The notes below the pieces were generated by a model. That model was not told the DNA's origin and did no database searches. It saw nothing but the letters and a program-made list of their open reading frames with translations. A DNA stretch of 64,000 bases, taken from contig NZ_CP047056.1 in the NCBI RefSeq assembly GCF_011065405.1, positions 1,386,747 to 1,450,746 on the forward strand. The letters run 5' to 3'. The position numbers and the translations under genes were made by a program. This DNA comes from Succinivibrio dextrinosolvens (GTDB lineage Bacteria > Pseudomonadota > Gammaproteobacteria > Enterobacterales > Succinivibrionaceae). Positions within the stretch are counted from its first letter, which is position 1. Each line of letters opens with the position of its first letter. Positions 55,161 to 64,000 of this stretch are shown here, in pieces.

Positions 55161-56327
55161 ATGCGAGATTTACTGCAGTGTAGAGATGATATAGACAGCA
55201 TTGATAGACAGATTCTGGATCTTCTTGAAAAAAGAATGGACGTAGCTAAGGATATTGCAGAATACAAGTTATCACACAATCAAGGTATCACAGATACATC
55301 TCGTGAACATATAAAGCTGCAGAAACTTAGAGAACAGGCAAAAGAACACGGTCTTCCTGCGTCCTATATTTCCGATCTTTATAAACTGATCATGAAAAAC
55401 ACCTGTTCAGTTGAACAGCAGCACATTATTGCAAAAGCAAACAGTTCTAGCATCGTAAGAGATACTTCGATAGCCCATTTAGGTTCAACCGGTAGCTATT
55501 CTCACGTTGCAGCTATGCGGTTTTTAGATGGTTTTAAAGGGAAAATCACAGCAAGCGGATGTGATACTTTTGAACAGATAGTTGGCCAGGTTGAAACAGG
55601 CAAAGTTGAATTTGGAGTTCTTCCAATTGAAAACTCAAGTTCAGGATCAATTAACGACGTACTTGATGTTATACAGAATACTACAGCCTCAATTGTCGGA
55701 GAACTTTTTGTTCCGATTGATCACGCTATTCTTGGTAATACGACTGCAAAACTTGAAGATATAACTGACGTATATTCTCATCCACAGCCAGTTGCCCAAT
55801 GTTCAAACTGGTTAAAAGATATTCTTCCAAAGGCCACTATTCACTATACAAAAGCAACCTCCGAGGCAATGAATATCATCAGAGAAATGAACTCACCTCA
55901 CCATGTTGCAATTGGATCTCACATGGCGGCAAGTTATTACAATCTTGTTCCAATTGTTGATAACATTGCAAATAATACCAACAACTATACAAGATTCATT
56001 GTAATATCAATGACGCCTATAGTTGTACCATCAACAATTCCAGCCAAAACCTCTCTATCCTTTGGGGTTCAGAAATATACCCCTGGATCACTGATCTCTG
56101 TTCTAAATGAAATATCAAAGCACCAGATGAATGTAACAAAGATTATTTCAAGACCAAGACTTGATAAAAATAAGGAAACCTGGGAGGAGATATTCTTTGC
56201 GGATATCGAAGGAAATCTGTCTTCACCAGAGATGCAGGATATTCTTGAAGATGTAAAACCATTCACATCCTCATTAAAGGTTTTAGGCTGTTATCCTAAT
56301 TCAGAAGAACAGAACAAACAGCACTGA
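55161..56327 (+). CDS. pheA: Bifunctional chorismate mutase / prephenate dehydratase
   Basis: 388 residues from ATG 55161 (AAGGA about 8 bp upstream), matching E. coli PheA (386). The AroQ mutase domain is DDIDSIDRQILDLLEKRMDV at the start; the dehydratase domain starts with AHLGSTGSYSHVAAMRF and has the NNYTRFIVI motif; the regulatory ACT domain follows. The phenylalanine-binding motifs GALV and ESRP of E. coli read GSLI and ISRP here, so feedback inhibition may differ. It makes phenylpyruvate from chorismate. It has its own terminator. No leader peptide with Phe codons was seen. Confidence 0.95.
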   Translation: MRDLLQCRDDIDSIDRQILDLLEKRMDVAKDIAEYKLSHNQGITDTSREHIKLQKLREQAKEHGLPASYISDLYKLIMKNTCSVEQQHIIAKANSSSIVRDTSIAHLGSTGSYSHVAAMRFLDGFKGKITASGCDTFEQIVGQVETGKVEFGVLPIENSSSGSINDVLDVIQNTTASIVGELFVPIDHAILGNTTAKLEDITDVYSHPQPVAQCSNWLKDILPKATIHYTKATSEAMNIIREMNSPHHVAIGSHMAASYYNLVPIVDNIANNTNNYTRFIVISMTPIVVPSTIPAKTSLSFGVQKYTPGSLISVLNEISKHQMNVTKIISRPRLDKNKETWEEIFFADIEGNLSSPEMQDILEDVKPFTSSLKVLGCYPNSEEQNKQH

Positions 56328-56367
56328 TTCCGAACAATCTAACATACAAAAAAACAATACTATACAG

Positions 56368-56408
56368 CAGACAGGTAACGTAATCATGACTGTCTGATTT
56401 TTTTTGCA
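56368..56408 (+). terminator. Terminator of pheA
   Basis: CAGACAG and CTGTCTG pair with a 15-nt loop, followed by a T-run. Confidence 0.75.
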
Positions 56409-56432
56409 ATATGACTGAGCTAGAGGTATTTT

Positions 56433-57497
56433 ATGCCATCCAACAATCTTCAGAATATACTTAAAATACTTCACCGTCAGCCATCATCTCAGGTTGCATT
56501 ATGTAAAATACTAAACCTGAGCAAAGCACAGATTCACAAGCTTACCAATAACCTGCTTGAAGCAAAACTTATCGATAAACACGAAGATACAGACTACAAA
56601 AACAATCTAGGTAGACCAAGGCAGATCCTGAAGATATCAGATAATATGCAGTACTGTACAGTACTTATTATTCATACTAAGTCTGATTTTTCTGCACATG
56701 TTTATGTTTTCGGTCATAAAAGAGAACTTGCATCAGTAACTCTACCTCATGTTGAGACTGCAAAAGATTTTGCAAAAACAGTTGATGTTGCTGTTGATAC
56801 ACTAACCAAAAGCTGTTTTATAAACAGAGCTCTAATCAAATCAATTGTAATTGCAACCCATGCTACAGTTGAGCAGGGTGAAAAAGGAGTCATGTACAGA
56901 AACAACAACCTGTCAGATGAAAATATCCTTTTAGGACAGATTGTTTACAAACAGACAAAAATAAGAACCTTTATTTATAATTTTGCTTATGGTACCCTGC
57001 TGAAATTAAAAAACAGTCCAGAAATAGACACAGAAAATGCATTGGTTATAAACAATGGCGAAGGGGCTGTTGCTCTTGGAATATTTCTTAACGGAGAAAT
57101 CCAGTTGGGGAAGAATAGCTCATTTCCTGAATGCTCGCATCTCCCCTATCCTCACGGATTTGAAAAATCACTTGGAACATATGGTGAATACACCGAAGAT
57201 GCTCTGTTTTTTGCAATCAGTGTAATGGCTCCTATTTATAACCTCTCAAATGTAATTATTACCGGAAGCTGCTTTAAGGAACATCTGGATATTCTGGAGA
57301 ACGTGAAGGAAAGGCTGAAATTTCAAACTGATCCTAGACTACATAACATCGAACTAAATTATAGAAAGATTTCTTTAAAGGACTGTATTGAGGAAATGGT
57401 TTTCCTGAGTTTTGATACACTTGTTGATGTTCTGAATCCACAAATGACAAAACAGAATCTTCAGACAATAGTATCAAAAATCAAATACACAAACTAA
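56433..57497 (+). CDS. ROK-family transcriptional regulator (degenerate sugar-kinase domain)
   Basis: A 354-residue protein. Residues 1-70 are a winged helix (LCKILNLSKAQIHKLTNNLLEAKLI, then NLGRPRQILKI, the ROK wing). The remainder follows the ROK fold: ALVINNGEGAVALGIFLNGEIQLG matches the GIGAGI-type loop but the usual glycine pattern is altered, and the zinc-binding Cys cluster after the GH-type segment is missing (CSHLPYPHGFE only). It is therefore likely to be a sugar-sensing repressor such as NagC or Mlc relatives, without kinase activity. No target genes are adjacent. GAGGT precedes the start. Confidence 0.75.
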   Translation: MPSNNLQNILKILHRQPSSQVALCKILNLSKAQIHKLTNNLLEAKLIDKHEDTDYKNNLGRPRQILKISDNMQYCTVLIIHTKSDFSAHVYVFGHKRELASVTLPHVETAKDFAKTVDVAVDTLTKSCFINRALIKSIVIATHATVEQGEKGVMYRNNNLSDENILLGQIVYKQTKIRTFIYNFAYGTLLKLKNSPEIDTENALVINNGEGAVALGIFLNGEIQLGKNSSFPECSHLPYPHGFEKSLGTYGEYTEDALFFAISVMAPIYNLSNVIITGSCFKEHLDILENVKERLKFQTDPRLHNIELNYRKISLKDCIEEMVFLSFDTLVDVLNPQMTKQNLQTIVSKIKYTN

Positions 57498-57545
57498 AAT
57501 TAAGCAATTTCAATTTGATGAATCAATAGATAGGAATTGAGGAAT

Positions 57546-57629
57546 TGGTGCGGGAGAAGAGACTCGAACTCTTACACCATAGGCGCCAGAACCTAAATCT
57601 GGTGCGTCTACCAATTTCGCCACTCCCGC
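57546..57629 (-). tRNA. tRNA-Leu (TAG), last gene of the cluster
   Basis: 84-nt class II tRNA with encoded CCA; anticodon loop TTTAGGT gives TAG. Differs from its neighbour only in the variable arm (CTATGG versus CTTCGG type). Confidence 0.95.
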
Positions 57630-57673
57630 AGAAATTGTAACTTTGAAGAATCTTAAGAACCGAAACACCTGAA

Positions 57674-57757
57674 TGGTGCGGGAGAAGAGACTCGAACTCT
57701 TACACCGAAGGCGCCAGAACCTAAATCTGGTGCGTCTACCAATTTCGCCACTCCCGC
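57674..57757 (-). tRNA. tRNA-Leu (TAG)
   Basis: 84-nt class II tRNA with encoded CCA, nearly identical to the next copy 44 bp away. Confidence 0.95.
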
Positions 57758-57774
57758 AAAATCAGCGCTTAAGA

Positions 57775-57851
57775 TGGGGTGGCTAGAGGGGCTCGAACCC
57801 TCGACAACCGGAATCACAATCCGGGACTCTACCAACTGAGCTATAGCCACC
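57775..57851 (-). tRNA. tRNA-His (GTG)
   Basis: 77 nt including the extra 5' G (G-1) opposite the discriminator C, as required for tRNA-His; anticodon loop TTGTGAT. CCA encoded. Confidence 0.96.
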
Positions 57852-57873
57852 ATTGTATTAAATCATTGAGCGT

Positions 57874-57950
57874 TGGCGCGTCCTAGAGGAATCGAACCTC
57901 TGACCCACAGCTTAGAAGGCTGTTGCTCTATCCAACTGAGCTAAGGACGC
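57874..57950 (-). tRNA. tRNA-Arg (TCT)
   Basis: 77 nt, anticodon loop CTTCTAA gives TCT, CCA encoded. First gene of the Arg-His-Leu-Leu transcript; the order recalls argX-hisR-leuT of E. coli. Confidence 0.96.
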
Positions 57951-58019
57951 AAAGGTTAGGAAATTAGGACTTAACCTAACACCACACTTCATAACGCTGA
58001 AGTGATTTAACGGTGTGAT
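57951..58019 (-). other. Leader of the tRNA cluster with hairpins
   Basis: Between the promoter and tRNA-Arg lies a stem CACTTCA/TGAAGTG within an outer ACACC/GGTGT pair, about 60 nt in all; it would be a 5' leader removed during maturation. The remaining gap up to the TauE/SafE gene shows no gene. Confidence 0.45.
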
Positions 58020-58048
58020 ATGATACAAGAGAGATATGAGTACGTCAA
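58020..58048 (-). promoter_or_regulatory. Promoter of the tRNA-Arg-His-Leu-Leu cluster
   Basis: On the minus strand TTGACG, 17-bp spacer, TATCAT, about 70 bp before tRNA-Arg. Confidence 0.75.
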
Positions 58049-58266
58049 CAAAAATTTTGACTTTTTTCTCATTTCAAACTCACCTTTCTTTGTCTTTATA
58101 AGATAAACGCCATTTATATCGAATTCTGACAATTCCACAACTAATCCATTTTAGCCAAAATAATGTAAAAGATATTATCCATAATTCCGGCTACATTCAT
58201 CACCATCTTAATATTCTTGTAAAATATCTATGGATTTTTATTAAAGAAGAAGGAGGAGGAGGAAAA

Positions 58267-59190
58267 ATGATATTAGGAATTCCCCTGTTTGAACTGGTTG
58301 AAACAATTATTATTCTCGCTTTATGCGGTGTCGTAGCAGGTTTTTTAGCCGGACTTTTAGGTGTCGGGGGAGGAATTATCTTCGTTCCTTGTTTCACCTT
58401 TGTTTTTACAGTTTTCTTTAAAGTGCCCCTGAATGTTGCTGTAATTATTGCCACAGGAACATCTCTGCTGTGTATGATCCCAACCTCTATATCAGCAGCA
58501 AGATCACAGAATAAAAAAGGCAACACAGATATAAATGTTATCAAAGCATGGTCTGTAGCTATGCTTGTTGGAGTATTTGTTGGCATCATGATCTCTAAAT
58601 TCCTAGGAGGAGCCTGGCTTACCATTCTTTTTGGCGGCGTGATGATCCTAAATTCAATCAACACTCTTTTCAGAGCTAAGGCTAAACCTGCATTTGAAAG
58701 CCTACCAGGAAAATTTGGTCAGAACTGTATTGCTTTCTGCATTGCGTGTTTTTCATCAATGCTCGGAATCGGCGGAGGAACACTCACTGTTCCTGTTTTA
58801 AATGCCTGCTCTGTACCTCCTCATAAATCAATTGGAACCTCATCTGCAGTGTCATTATTTGTTTGTGTACCTGGTGCTCTACTGATGCTTTTCACTAATC
58901 TTGATTCCACTCCTGCAGGAGCTCCTTTAGGAACTTTTGGACTTGTAAATATTCTTGCAGCAGTCTGTGTTGTTCCAATTTCTTATTTCTGTGCACCACT
59001 TGGAGTCAATATTGGTAAAAAAATAGCTCCAGTAACATTAAAACGCATTTTTGCTGTAGCTTTGTTTATAATTAGCGCAAATATGCTGTACAAAGGAATA
59101 ACTTACTACACTAAGGTTCTAGAACCACAGACTGTAGAACAGGTTGAAGCTGCAGCACCAGAACAATCGCAGTTTATCAAGGAGAAATAA
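58267..59190 (+). CDS. TauE/SafE (TSUP) family membrane permease
   Basis: A 307-residue protein with about eight hydrophobic helices and the two internal repeats of the family: [19 protein letters not shown] near residue 25 and [15 protein letters not shown] near 175. Members export or import sulfur-containing organic anions or other anions. The ribosome site is a GGAGGAGGAGG run. The stop is 4 bp before the folD start, so the two share a transcript, though no functional link is evident. The C-terminal 25 residues are hydrophilic. Confidence 0.88.
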   Translation: MILGIPLFELVETIIILALCGVVAGFLAGLLGVGGGIIFVPCFTFVFTVFFKVPLNVAVIIATGTSLLCMIPTSISAARSQNKKGNTDINVIKAWSVAMLVGVFVGIMISKFLGGAWLTILFGGVMILNSINTLFRAKAKPAFESLPGKFGQNCIAFCIACFSSMLGIGGGTLTVPVLNACSVPPHKSIGTSSAVSLFVCVPGALLMLFTNLDSTPAGAPLGTFGLVNILAAVCVVPISYFCAPLGVNIGKKIAPVTLKRIFAVALFIISANMLYKGITYYTKVLEPQTVEQVEAAAPEQSQFIKEK

Positions 59191-59194
59191 ACAA

Positions 59195-60055
59195 ATGACA
59201 GCCAAAATCATTGACGGTAAGAATATTGCAAAACAGTTGAGAGAAGATCTCAGAAAAACTGTGGAAGCTAAAGTTGAAAAAGGATTCCGCCGTCCTGGTT
59301 TGGCAGTCGTTCTTGTTGGTTCTGATCCTGCCTCACAGGTTTATGTCAGAAATAAAAGAAAGGCCTGTGAAGATGTTGGAATCAAATCCTTTGCGTACGA
59401 TCTTCCTGAAAGCACCTCTCAGGCAGAGCTGGATGCTTTAATTGAAGAACTGAACAATAATCCAGAAGTCGATGGAATATTAGTTCAGTTTCCTCTCCCT
59501 GCACATTTGAATGAATCAAGAATTGTTGAACTAATCTCCTCTGAAAAGGATGTAGATGGTTTCCACCCATATAATGTCGGACGTCTTGTCCAGAGAATTC
59601 CTTACATCTGTGCCTGCACTCCTCATGGCATCATGACCCTTCTAAGGAAAACCCTTGGAGATGATCTCAAAGGATTAAATGCCGTAGTTGTAGGAGCCTC
59701 TAACATCGTAGGCAGACCAATGGCTCTTGAACTACTGCTGGCAGGTTGTACAACAACAGTTACCCACAGATTCTCTAAGCCTGAAGATCAGAAGGCTCTG
59801 ATTAAGAATGCAGATATTCTGGTTGTTGCTGTCGGAAAAGCTAAATTCCTAGACGGAGATCTGGTAAAGGACGGGGCTACAGTAATAGACGTAGGTATCA
59901 ACAGACTACCAGATGGAAAACTATGCGGTGATGTTGACTTTGAAAAGGCATCTCAGCATGCGGCTTACATTACTCCAGTTCCTGGTGGTGTAGGACCAAT
60001 GACCATTGCCACCTTAATGCAGAATACTGTTACCTCATATCTGAGCAGAGTTTAG
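59195..60055 (+). CDS. folD: Methylenetetrahydrofolate dehydrogenase / methenyl-THF cyclohydrolase
   Basis: 286 residues from ATG 59195 with AAGGAG upstream; an upstream in-frame start would overlap the permease gene and lacks support. The catalytic lysine segment is [14 protein letters not shown], with [10 protein letters not shown] and the NADP motif [17 protein letters not shown]. The C-terminal [18 protein letters not shown] is the signature. It interconverts methylene-, methenyl- and formyl-tetrahydrofolate in one-carbon metabolism. Confidence 0.97.
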   Translation: MTAKIIDGKNIAKQLREDLRKTVEAKVEKGFRRPGLAVVLVGSDPASQVYVRNKRKACEDVGIKSFAYDLPESTSQAELDALIEELNNNPEVDGILVQFPLPAHLNESRIVELISSEKDVDGFHPYNVGRLVQRIPYICACTPHGIMTLLRKTLGDDLKGLNAVVVGASNIVGRPMALELLLAGCTTTVTHRFSKPEDQKALIKNADILVVAVGKAKFLDGDLVKDGATVIDVGINRLPDGKLCGDVDFEKASQHAAYITPVPGGVGPMTIATLMQNTVTSYLSRV

Positions 60056-60079
60056 CTTCTTCGATTAGGAGTCAAAAAT

Positions 60080-60117
60080 AATGCCAGCGTCATACTATAC
60101 TGCTGGCATTTTTATTT
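60080..60117 (+). terminator. Terminator between folD and fabV
   Basis: AATGCCAGC and GCTGGCATT pair with a 13-nt loop and run into T-rich sequence; usable for folD and, less so, for convergent fabV. Confidence 0.85.
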
Positions 60118-60141
60118 TTAAAGAAACTCTCTTTCTTAGAA

Positions 60142-61338
60142 TTAAAGCATATTCTCAAGGTTATCCATTGGAACATCTGGATTTACGTCTGCTGCGTAAT
60201 CAACACCTTCCACATCAAAACCGAACAGCTGTAGGAACTGTTTCTTGTAGTCAGCATAATCAGACATCTCAAACAGATTCTCTGTTGTTACCTTAGGCCA
60301 TAATTCCTTGCACTTGCTCTGAACAGAATCACGAAGCTCCCATGAGTCCATACGGATACGGTTCATATCATCAATTTCTACTTTCTTTGAATAGATTTCA
60401 GAGAACATTCTGTAGATATGTTCGATTACTGATTCGTAAATGCCCTGCTCTCTCATAACCTTGAAGCAAAGAGAAATATATAAAGGCATTACAGGAATAG
60501 CTGATGAAGCCTGAGTTACAACACTCTTAAGAACAGCAACCTTTGCCTCACCGCCAACAGATGCTAATCGCTCTGAGTTTGCCTTGGCTGCTCTATCAAG
60601 ATCTTCTTTGGCTTTACCTAAAGCACCATGCCAGTAGATTGGCCATGTAATTTCTGTTCCGATATAGCTGTATGCAACAGTCTTGCAGCCTTCTGCCAGA
60701 ACATCAGCATTCTTAAGAGCCTCTATCCACAGTTCCCAGTCCTGTCCGCCCATAACCTTTACGGTATTCTCAATCTCTTCCTGAGTTGCAGGCTCTAGAG
60801 ATGCTGTGATAATCTCATTTTTATTGGTGTCAATTGCTGTTGAGGTGTAGGTCTGTCCGATTGGCTTTAGTGAAGAACGAACAACTTCACCTGTCTGAGG
60901 CATCTTTCTAACAGGGGCAGCTAGAGAATATACAACAAGGTCAATCTTACCAAGGTCTTCCTTAATAATCTCAATAACCTTATTACGACACTCATCAGAG
61001 AAGGCATCACCATTAATGTTCTTTGCATATAATCCAGCTTCCTTTGCATATTTTGTAAATGCACAGGTATTGTACCAGCCTGCAGAACCAGGTCTCTTCT
61101 CTGAACCAGGCTTCTCAAAAAATACACCTAAAGTAGCAGCGTTAGAGCCAAATGCGGCACTGATACGTGAAGCCAAACCATAACCGGTTGAAGCACCGAT
61201 TACTAAAACTTTCTTAGGACCGTTTGCTACAGGACCTTTCTTTTTAACTAATTCAATCTGATTTTTTACGTTTAAATCACAACCTGTTGGATGAGTTGTA
61301 ACACAGATAAAACCACGTGCCTTTGGCTCGATAATCAT
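60142..61338 (-). CDS. fabV: trans-2-enoyl-ACP/CoA reductase (NADH) FabV
   Basis: A 398-residue reductase. The start [20 protein letters not shown] is the family signature; the NADH motif is [16 protein letters not shown]; the catalytic Tyr-x8-Lys is in [10 protein letters not shown]. It performs the last step of fatty-acid elongation and is typically insensitive to triclosan; in some anaerobes it reduces crotonyl-CoA. AAAGGAG precedes the start. It is a single-gene unit. Confidence 0.96.
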   Translation of the reverse strand: MIIEPKARGFICVTTHPTGCDLNVKNQIELVKKKGPVANGPKKVLVIGASTGYGLASRISAAFGSNAATLGVFFEKPGSEKRPGSAGWYNTCAFTKYAKEAGLYAKNINGDAFSDECRNKVIEIIKEDLGKIDLVVYSLAAPVRKMPQTGEVVRSSLKPIGQTYTSTAIDTNKNEIITASLEPATQEEIENTVKVMGGQDWELWIEALKNADVLAEGCKTVAYSYIGTEITWPIYWHGALGKAKEDLDRAAKANSERLASVGGEAKVAVLKSVVTQASSAIPVMPLYISLCFKVMREQGIYESVIEHIYRMFSEIYSKKVEIDDMNRIRMDSWELRDSVQSKCKELWPKVTTENLFEMSDYADYKKQFLQLFGFDVEGVDYAADVNPDVPMDNLENML

Positions 61339-61520
61339 GAAAAATATCTCCTTTAATGAGCGTATTTATAAAAACTGCTGAGATTTTATCATATTTTAAA
61401 CACAACGACCGCCAATGCGTCACAAACACTGTGATATGCCGTTTAAAACCGCCTCTTAGAACCATTATTTAGTGTATAATTCTCCGCTAGTACATTAGAT
61501 AACTTAACTTACAAAAAAAA

Positions 61521-63005
61521 ATGAACAAATATTTAAAATTACTAGCAGCATCAGTGCTCCTATATTCATCTTCATCCATAGCTATAAAATCTACTCCAAA
61601 TCCAATTCCTGGCTCTCAGATCGGTGTTGCGTATTTAAGACCAAATGACAACAATATTTATGGACAAAATATAGATACCTACATGCATCCTGCCTCAACC
61701 TTAAAGGTGATAACAGGACTAGCAGCAATTCTGTATTTAGGACACGATTACCGCTTCAAAACAAATCTTGAAGTTTCAACGAGACTAGTAAGCTCACAGG
61801 GTAATATCAAGGTAGACACCAATGGAGTTCTGCAGGGAAATGTCCTAATTAAATTTGACGGTGATCCTAGCTTCACAACTCAGTCATACAGAACCCTCTT
61901 AAATACCCTTGCCACTGCAAGAGTCAAACAGATCACAGGGGATGTTATTATTGATGTAAGTAAGTTTGCAGGTATGTCCAAGGGTGAAGGCTGGTCATGG
62001 AATGATCTTCCAATCTGTTTTACCTCTCCTGCCAGCACCGCAATCATCAACAGAAACTGTGTGTTTGCCCAGCTCCAGCCAAATGGAATTGGAGAGATTG
62101 CAACTGCAAAGCTGACTTCTGCAAGTCCAATATCCATTCAGTCAGATGCTATCGGAGTTAAACAGTCTAACTACGGCGGCAACTGTGAACTCGAAGCCAA
62201 CCTTTATATGAAAAATCAGTACCACATAACAGGATGTGTACCAGTTATAGGAAAGAATCAGCCTTGGCCATTATCTTTATCAGTATCTGATCCTGATCAG
62301 TGGGCAGTTGACTGGACTGACCAGATCCTAAAGGAAAAAGGAATCAGAGTTAAATCCATAAAAATCGCACGTTCGCCACAAGATGGATACACAACCGTAG
62401 GCTCAATTGAATCAAAGCCTATGTCAGAGCTGGTAAAATATATGCTGTACCGTTCAAATAACCTATATGCAGATGCTATCGCAAAAACCGTTGGAGCAGA
62501 ATTCTATAAGCTACCTGCGACTTATCCTCGTACTACCAGAGCCTTAAGAGCAGTTCTTCAGAAATATGCCAATATCAATCTAGGAAACACCTACATTGTT
62601 GACGGCAACGGATTGTCTCCTCACAACCTGGTAACACCTCACAAAATGCTGGAAATTCTTGAATTCATCAATCTTAACGATGACAAAATCGGTTTTATCA
62701 AACTGCTGCCCGTTGCAGACGAATCAGGAACACTGCATTGGAGAGCTTCAACCAAAAATCCTCCTTTAGGAAAGAACGTTACCGCTAAAACCGGTTCACT
62801 ACAGAATGTTTCAAATCTCATGGGATTTATGAGAACAAAATCCGGCACTAGAGTTCCATTTGTGTTCTATACAAATTCTCTGTCATACGATCAGAAAACC
62901 AGAGATCTGGTTAAATATCACAAGATCGCGTCTCCTCATTTAGGCTATGAACGTTATGTACTAGAGCAGATTTATGATGAGAAAGTTATGGGAAGAGATT
63001 TCTGA
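61521..63005 (+). CDS. dacB: D-alanyl-D-alanine carboxypeptidase/endopeptidase (PBP4)
   Basis: A 494-residue periplasmic enzyme of the DacB family. A signal peptide (KLLAASVLLYSSSSIA) is followed by the three penicillin-binding motifs: STLK (residues about 58-61, in HPASTLKVITGL), SNN (in MLYRSNNLYAD) and KTG (in VTAKTGSLQN). A long insert with two cysteines lies between the first and second motif, as in PBP4. It trims and cleaves peptide cross-links of murein. No strong ribosome site precedes ATG 61521. Confidence 0.94.
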   Translation: MNKYLKLLAASVLLYSSSSIAIKSTPNPIPGSQIGVAYLRPNDNNIYGQNIDTYMHPASTLKVITGLAAILYLGHDYRFKTNLEVSTRLVSSQGNIKVDTNGVLQGNVLIKFDGDPSFTTQSYRTLLNTLATARVKQITGDVIIDVSKFAGMSKGEGWSWNDLPICFTSPASTAIINRNCVFAQLQPNGIGEIATAKLTSASPISIQSDAIGVKQSNYGGNCELEANLYMKNQYHITGCVPVIGKNQPWPLSLSVSDPDQWAVDWTDQILKEKGIRVKSIKIARSPQDGYTTVGSIESKPMSELVKYMLYRSNNLYADAIAKTVGAEFYKLPATYPRTTRALRAVLQKYANINLGNTYIVDGNGLSPHNLVTPHKMLEILEFINLNDDKIGFIKLLPVADESGTLHWRASTKNPPLGKNVTAKTGSLQNVSNLMGFMRTKSGTRVPFVFYTNSLSYDQKTRDLVKYHKIASPHLGYERYVLEQIYDEKVMGRDF

Positions 63006-63024
63006 TCTTACTTATATTATTTTT

Positions 63025-63060
63025 AAGCCCCGTGAGCTTCATGTTCACTAAAAGGGCTTT
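63025..63060 (+). terminator. Probable terminator of dacB
   Basis: Outer AAGCCC/GGGCTT with inner GTGA/TCAC, followed by a short T-rich stretch. Confidence 0.5.
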
Positions 63061-63117
63061 ATGTTGTAAAATCAAGTTTACTCAAAACCAATAATAAATA
63101 CGGTGTAAAAACTTAAT

Positions 63118-64000
63118 ATGAAATTACTACAAAAATCTCACAAACTTGATAATGTTTGTTATGACATCCGAGGAAAAATCCATCAAGAAGCTTTAAGAAT
63201 GGAAGAAGAAGGACAGAGAATCCTCAAATTAAACATCGGTAACACCGCGCCATTTGGTTTTGAGGCGCCAGAAGAAGTAGTCCGTGATGTAATCAGAAAT
63301 ATTCCAAACTCTCAGGGCTACTGCGAATCAAACGGAATTTTCTCTGCCCGTAAGGCTATTGCTCAGTACTATCAGCAGAAAGGACTGAAAAACGTTGATG
63401 CTGATGATATCTTTATTGGAAATGGCGCATCAGAGCTTATCACCATGACCATGAACGCACTGTTAAACAATGGTGACGAGGTGTTAGTTCCTGCCCCAGA
63501 TTATCCTCTATGGACTGCAGCAATCAATCTTGCCGGAGGTAAGGCTGTTCACTACATGTGTGATGAACAGGCTAATTGGTATCCAGATCTTGAAGATATG
63601 AAAAAGAAATTAAGCTCAAGAACTGTAGGTATCGTTCTAATCAACCCAAATAACCCAACCGGTGCAGTTTACCCTACTCCAATTCTTCAGGAAATTGTTG
63701 AGTTTGCAAGACAGAATGATTTAGTTATTTTTGCTGACGAAATCTACGACAAGATCTTATATGATGATGTTGCCCACAGAAGTATCTGCACCCTTGCAGA
63801 TGACGTTACAATTGTAACATTCAATGGTCTTTCAAAGGTATACCGTGCCTGTGGTTTCAGAATGGGCTGGATTCTGATTACTGGTCCAGAGAAGAGAAAT
63901 AAGGGCTTCCTGGATGGAATTAAGATCATGATGGCAATGAGACTATGTGCCAACGTTCCTCTGCAGCATGCCATTCAGACCGCTTTAGGTGGCTATCAGA
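63118..64000 (+). CDS. alaA: AlaA-like alanine aminotransferase, 3' end missing
   Basis: The frame runs open from ATG 63118 past the window edge; 294 residues are visible of about 405. It starts MKLLQKSHKLDNVCYDIRGK, typical for AlaA, and continues RILKLNIGNTAPFGFEAPEE. Class I aminotransferase features are INPNNPTGAVY, FADEIYDKILY and the PLP lysine in FNGLSKVYRACGFRMGW. AlaA makes alanine from pyruvate with glutamate. The ribosome site is weak. The call is secure at family level, alanine specificity is from overall resemblance. Confidence 0.9.
   Translation, partial: MKLLQKSHKLDNVCYDIRGKIHQEALRMEEEGQRILKLNIGNTAPFGFEAPEEVVRDVIRNIPNSQGYCESNGIFSARKAIAQYYQQKGLKNVDADDIFIGNGASELITMTMNALLNNGDEVLVPAPDYPLWTAAINLAGGKAVHYMCDEQANWYPDLEDMKKKLSSRTVGIVLINPNNPTGAVYPTPILQEIVEFARQNDLVIFADEIYDKILYDDVAHRSICTLADDVTIVTFNGLSKVYRACGFRMGWILITGPEKRNKGFLDGIKIMMAMRLCANVPLQHAIQTALGGYQ

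Overview
The window looks like a chromosomal segment of an AT-rich, anaerobic, flagellated gammaproteobacterium, most plausibly of the Succinivibrionaceae (rumen or gut succinate producers). The evidence is an E. coli-type four-subunit fumarate reductase, a fused FlgJ muramidase, a FlrA/FleQ-like sigma-54 activator, HldE/KdsD lipopolysaccharide-core enzymes, FabV, PheA and TRAP transport. Species assignment is inference from gene content only.

Layout. 1-8344: a forward catabolic cluster (zinc alcohol dehydrogenase, class I aldolase, FGGY kinase, TRAP transporter, 2-hydroxyacid dehydrogenase, glycerate kinase), which reads as a route for a sugar acid or related polyol ending in triose phosphate and phosphoglycerate. 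8489-9718: a solitary TnpB-type RNA-guided nuclease gene. 9991-14660: pgi, an exported flavodoxin, three tRNA-Ala genes and a TolC-family outer-membrane protein. 14974-20778: a complete IS21-family element with terminal inverted repeats and a 5-bp target duplication. It carries two extra genes, a coiled-coil protein and a KfrA-like DNA-binding protein, and its istA is split by a second, complete IS4-type element that has its own 5-bp duplication. 20848-30053: OPT, purine and sugar transporters, an unusual Hfq, kdsD-hldE and a small XRE regulator. 30602-40782: two tRNA-Phe, secA, tRNA-Gly, psd, frdABCD and pykF. 40939-52872: a flagellar block (flgJ-flgK-flgL-small protein, flaG, fliS) with recognisable sigma-54 and sigma-28 promoters, divergent from an FlrA-like activator that is followed by pseBCFG for pseudaminic acid, the usual flagellin glycan. 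53480-64000: ung, a Bax-inhibitor-1 family protein, pheA, a ROK-type regulator, four tRNAs (Arg, His, Leu, Leu), a TauE/SafE permease, folD, fabV, dacB and the start of an AlaA-like aminotransferase.

How the genes fit together. The catabolic cluster, pgi, pykF and frdABCD describe carbon flow from sugars or sugar acids through lower glycolysis to fumarate respiration. The flagellar block has its own regulator and a sugar-nucleotide pathway, probably for flagellin modification. The strongest candidate for something undescribed is the enlarged IS21 element: the two accessory genes lie inside its ends together with arrays of GTAC-centred repeats and a 30-bp near-palindrome. The Hfq with a long basic N-terminus and altered RNA-binding residues is the next most interesting item.
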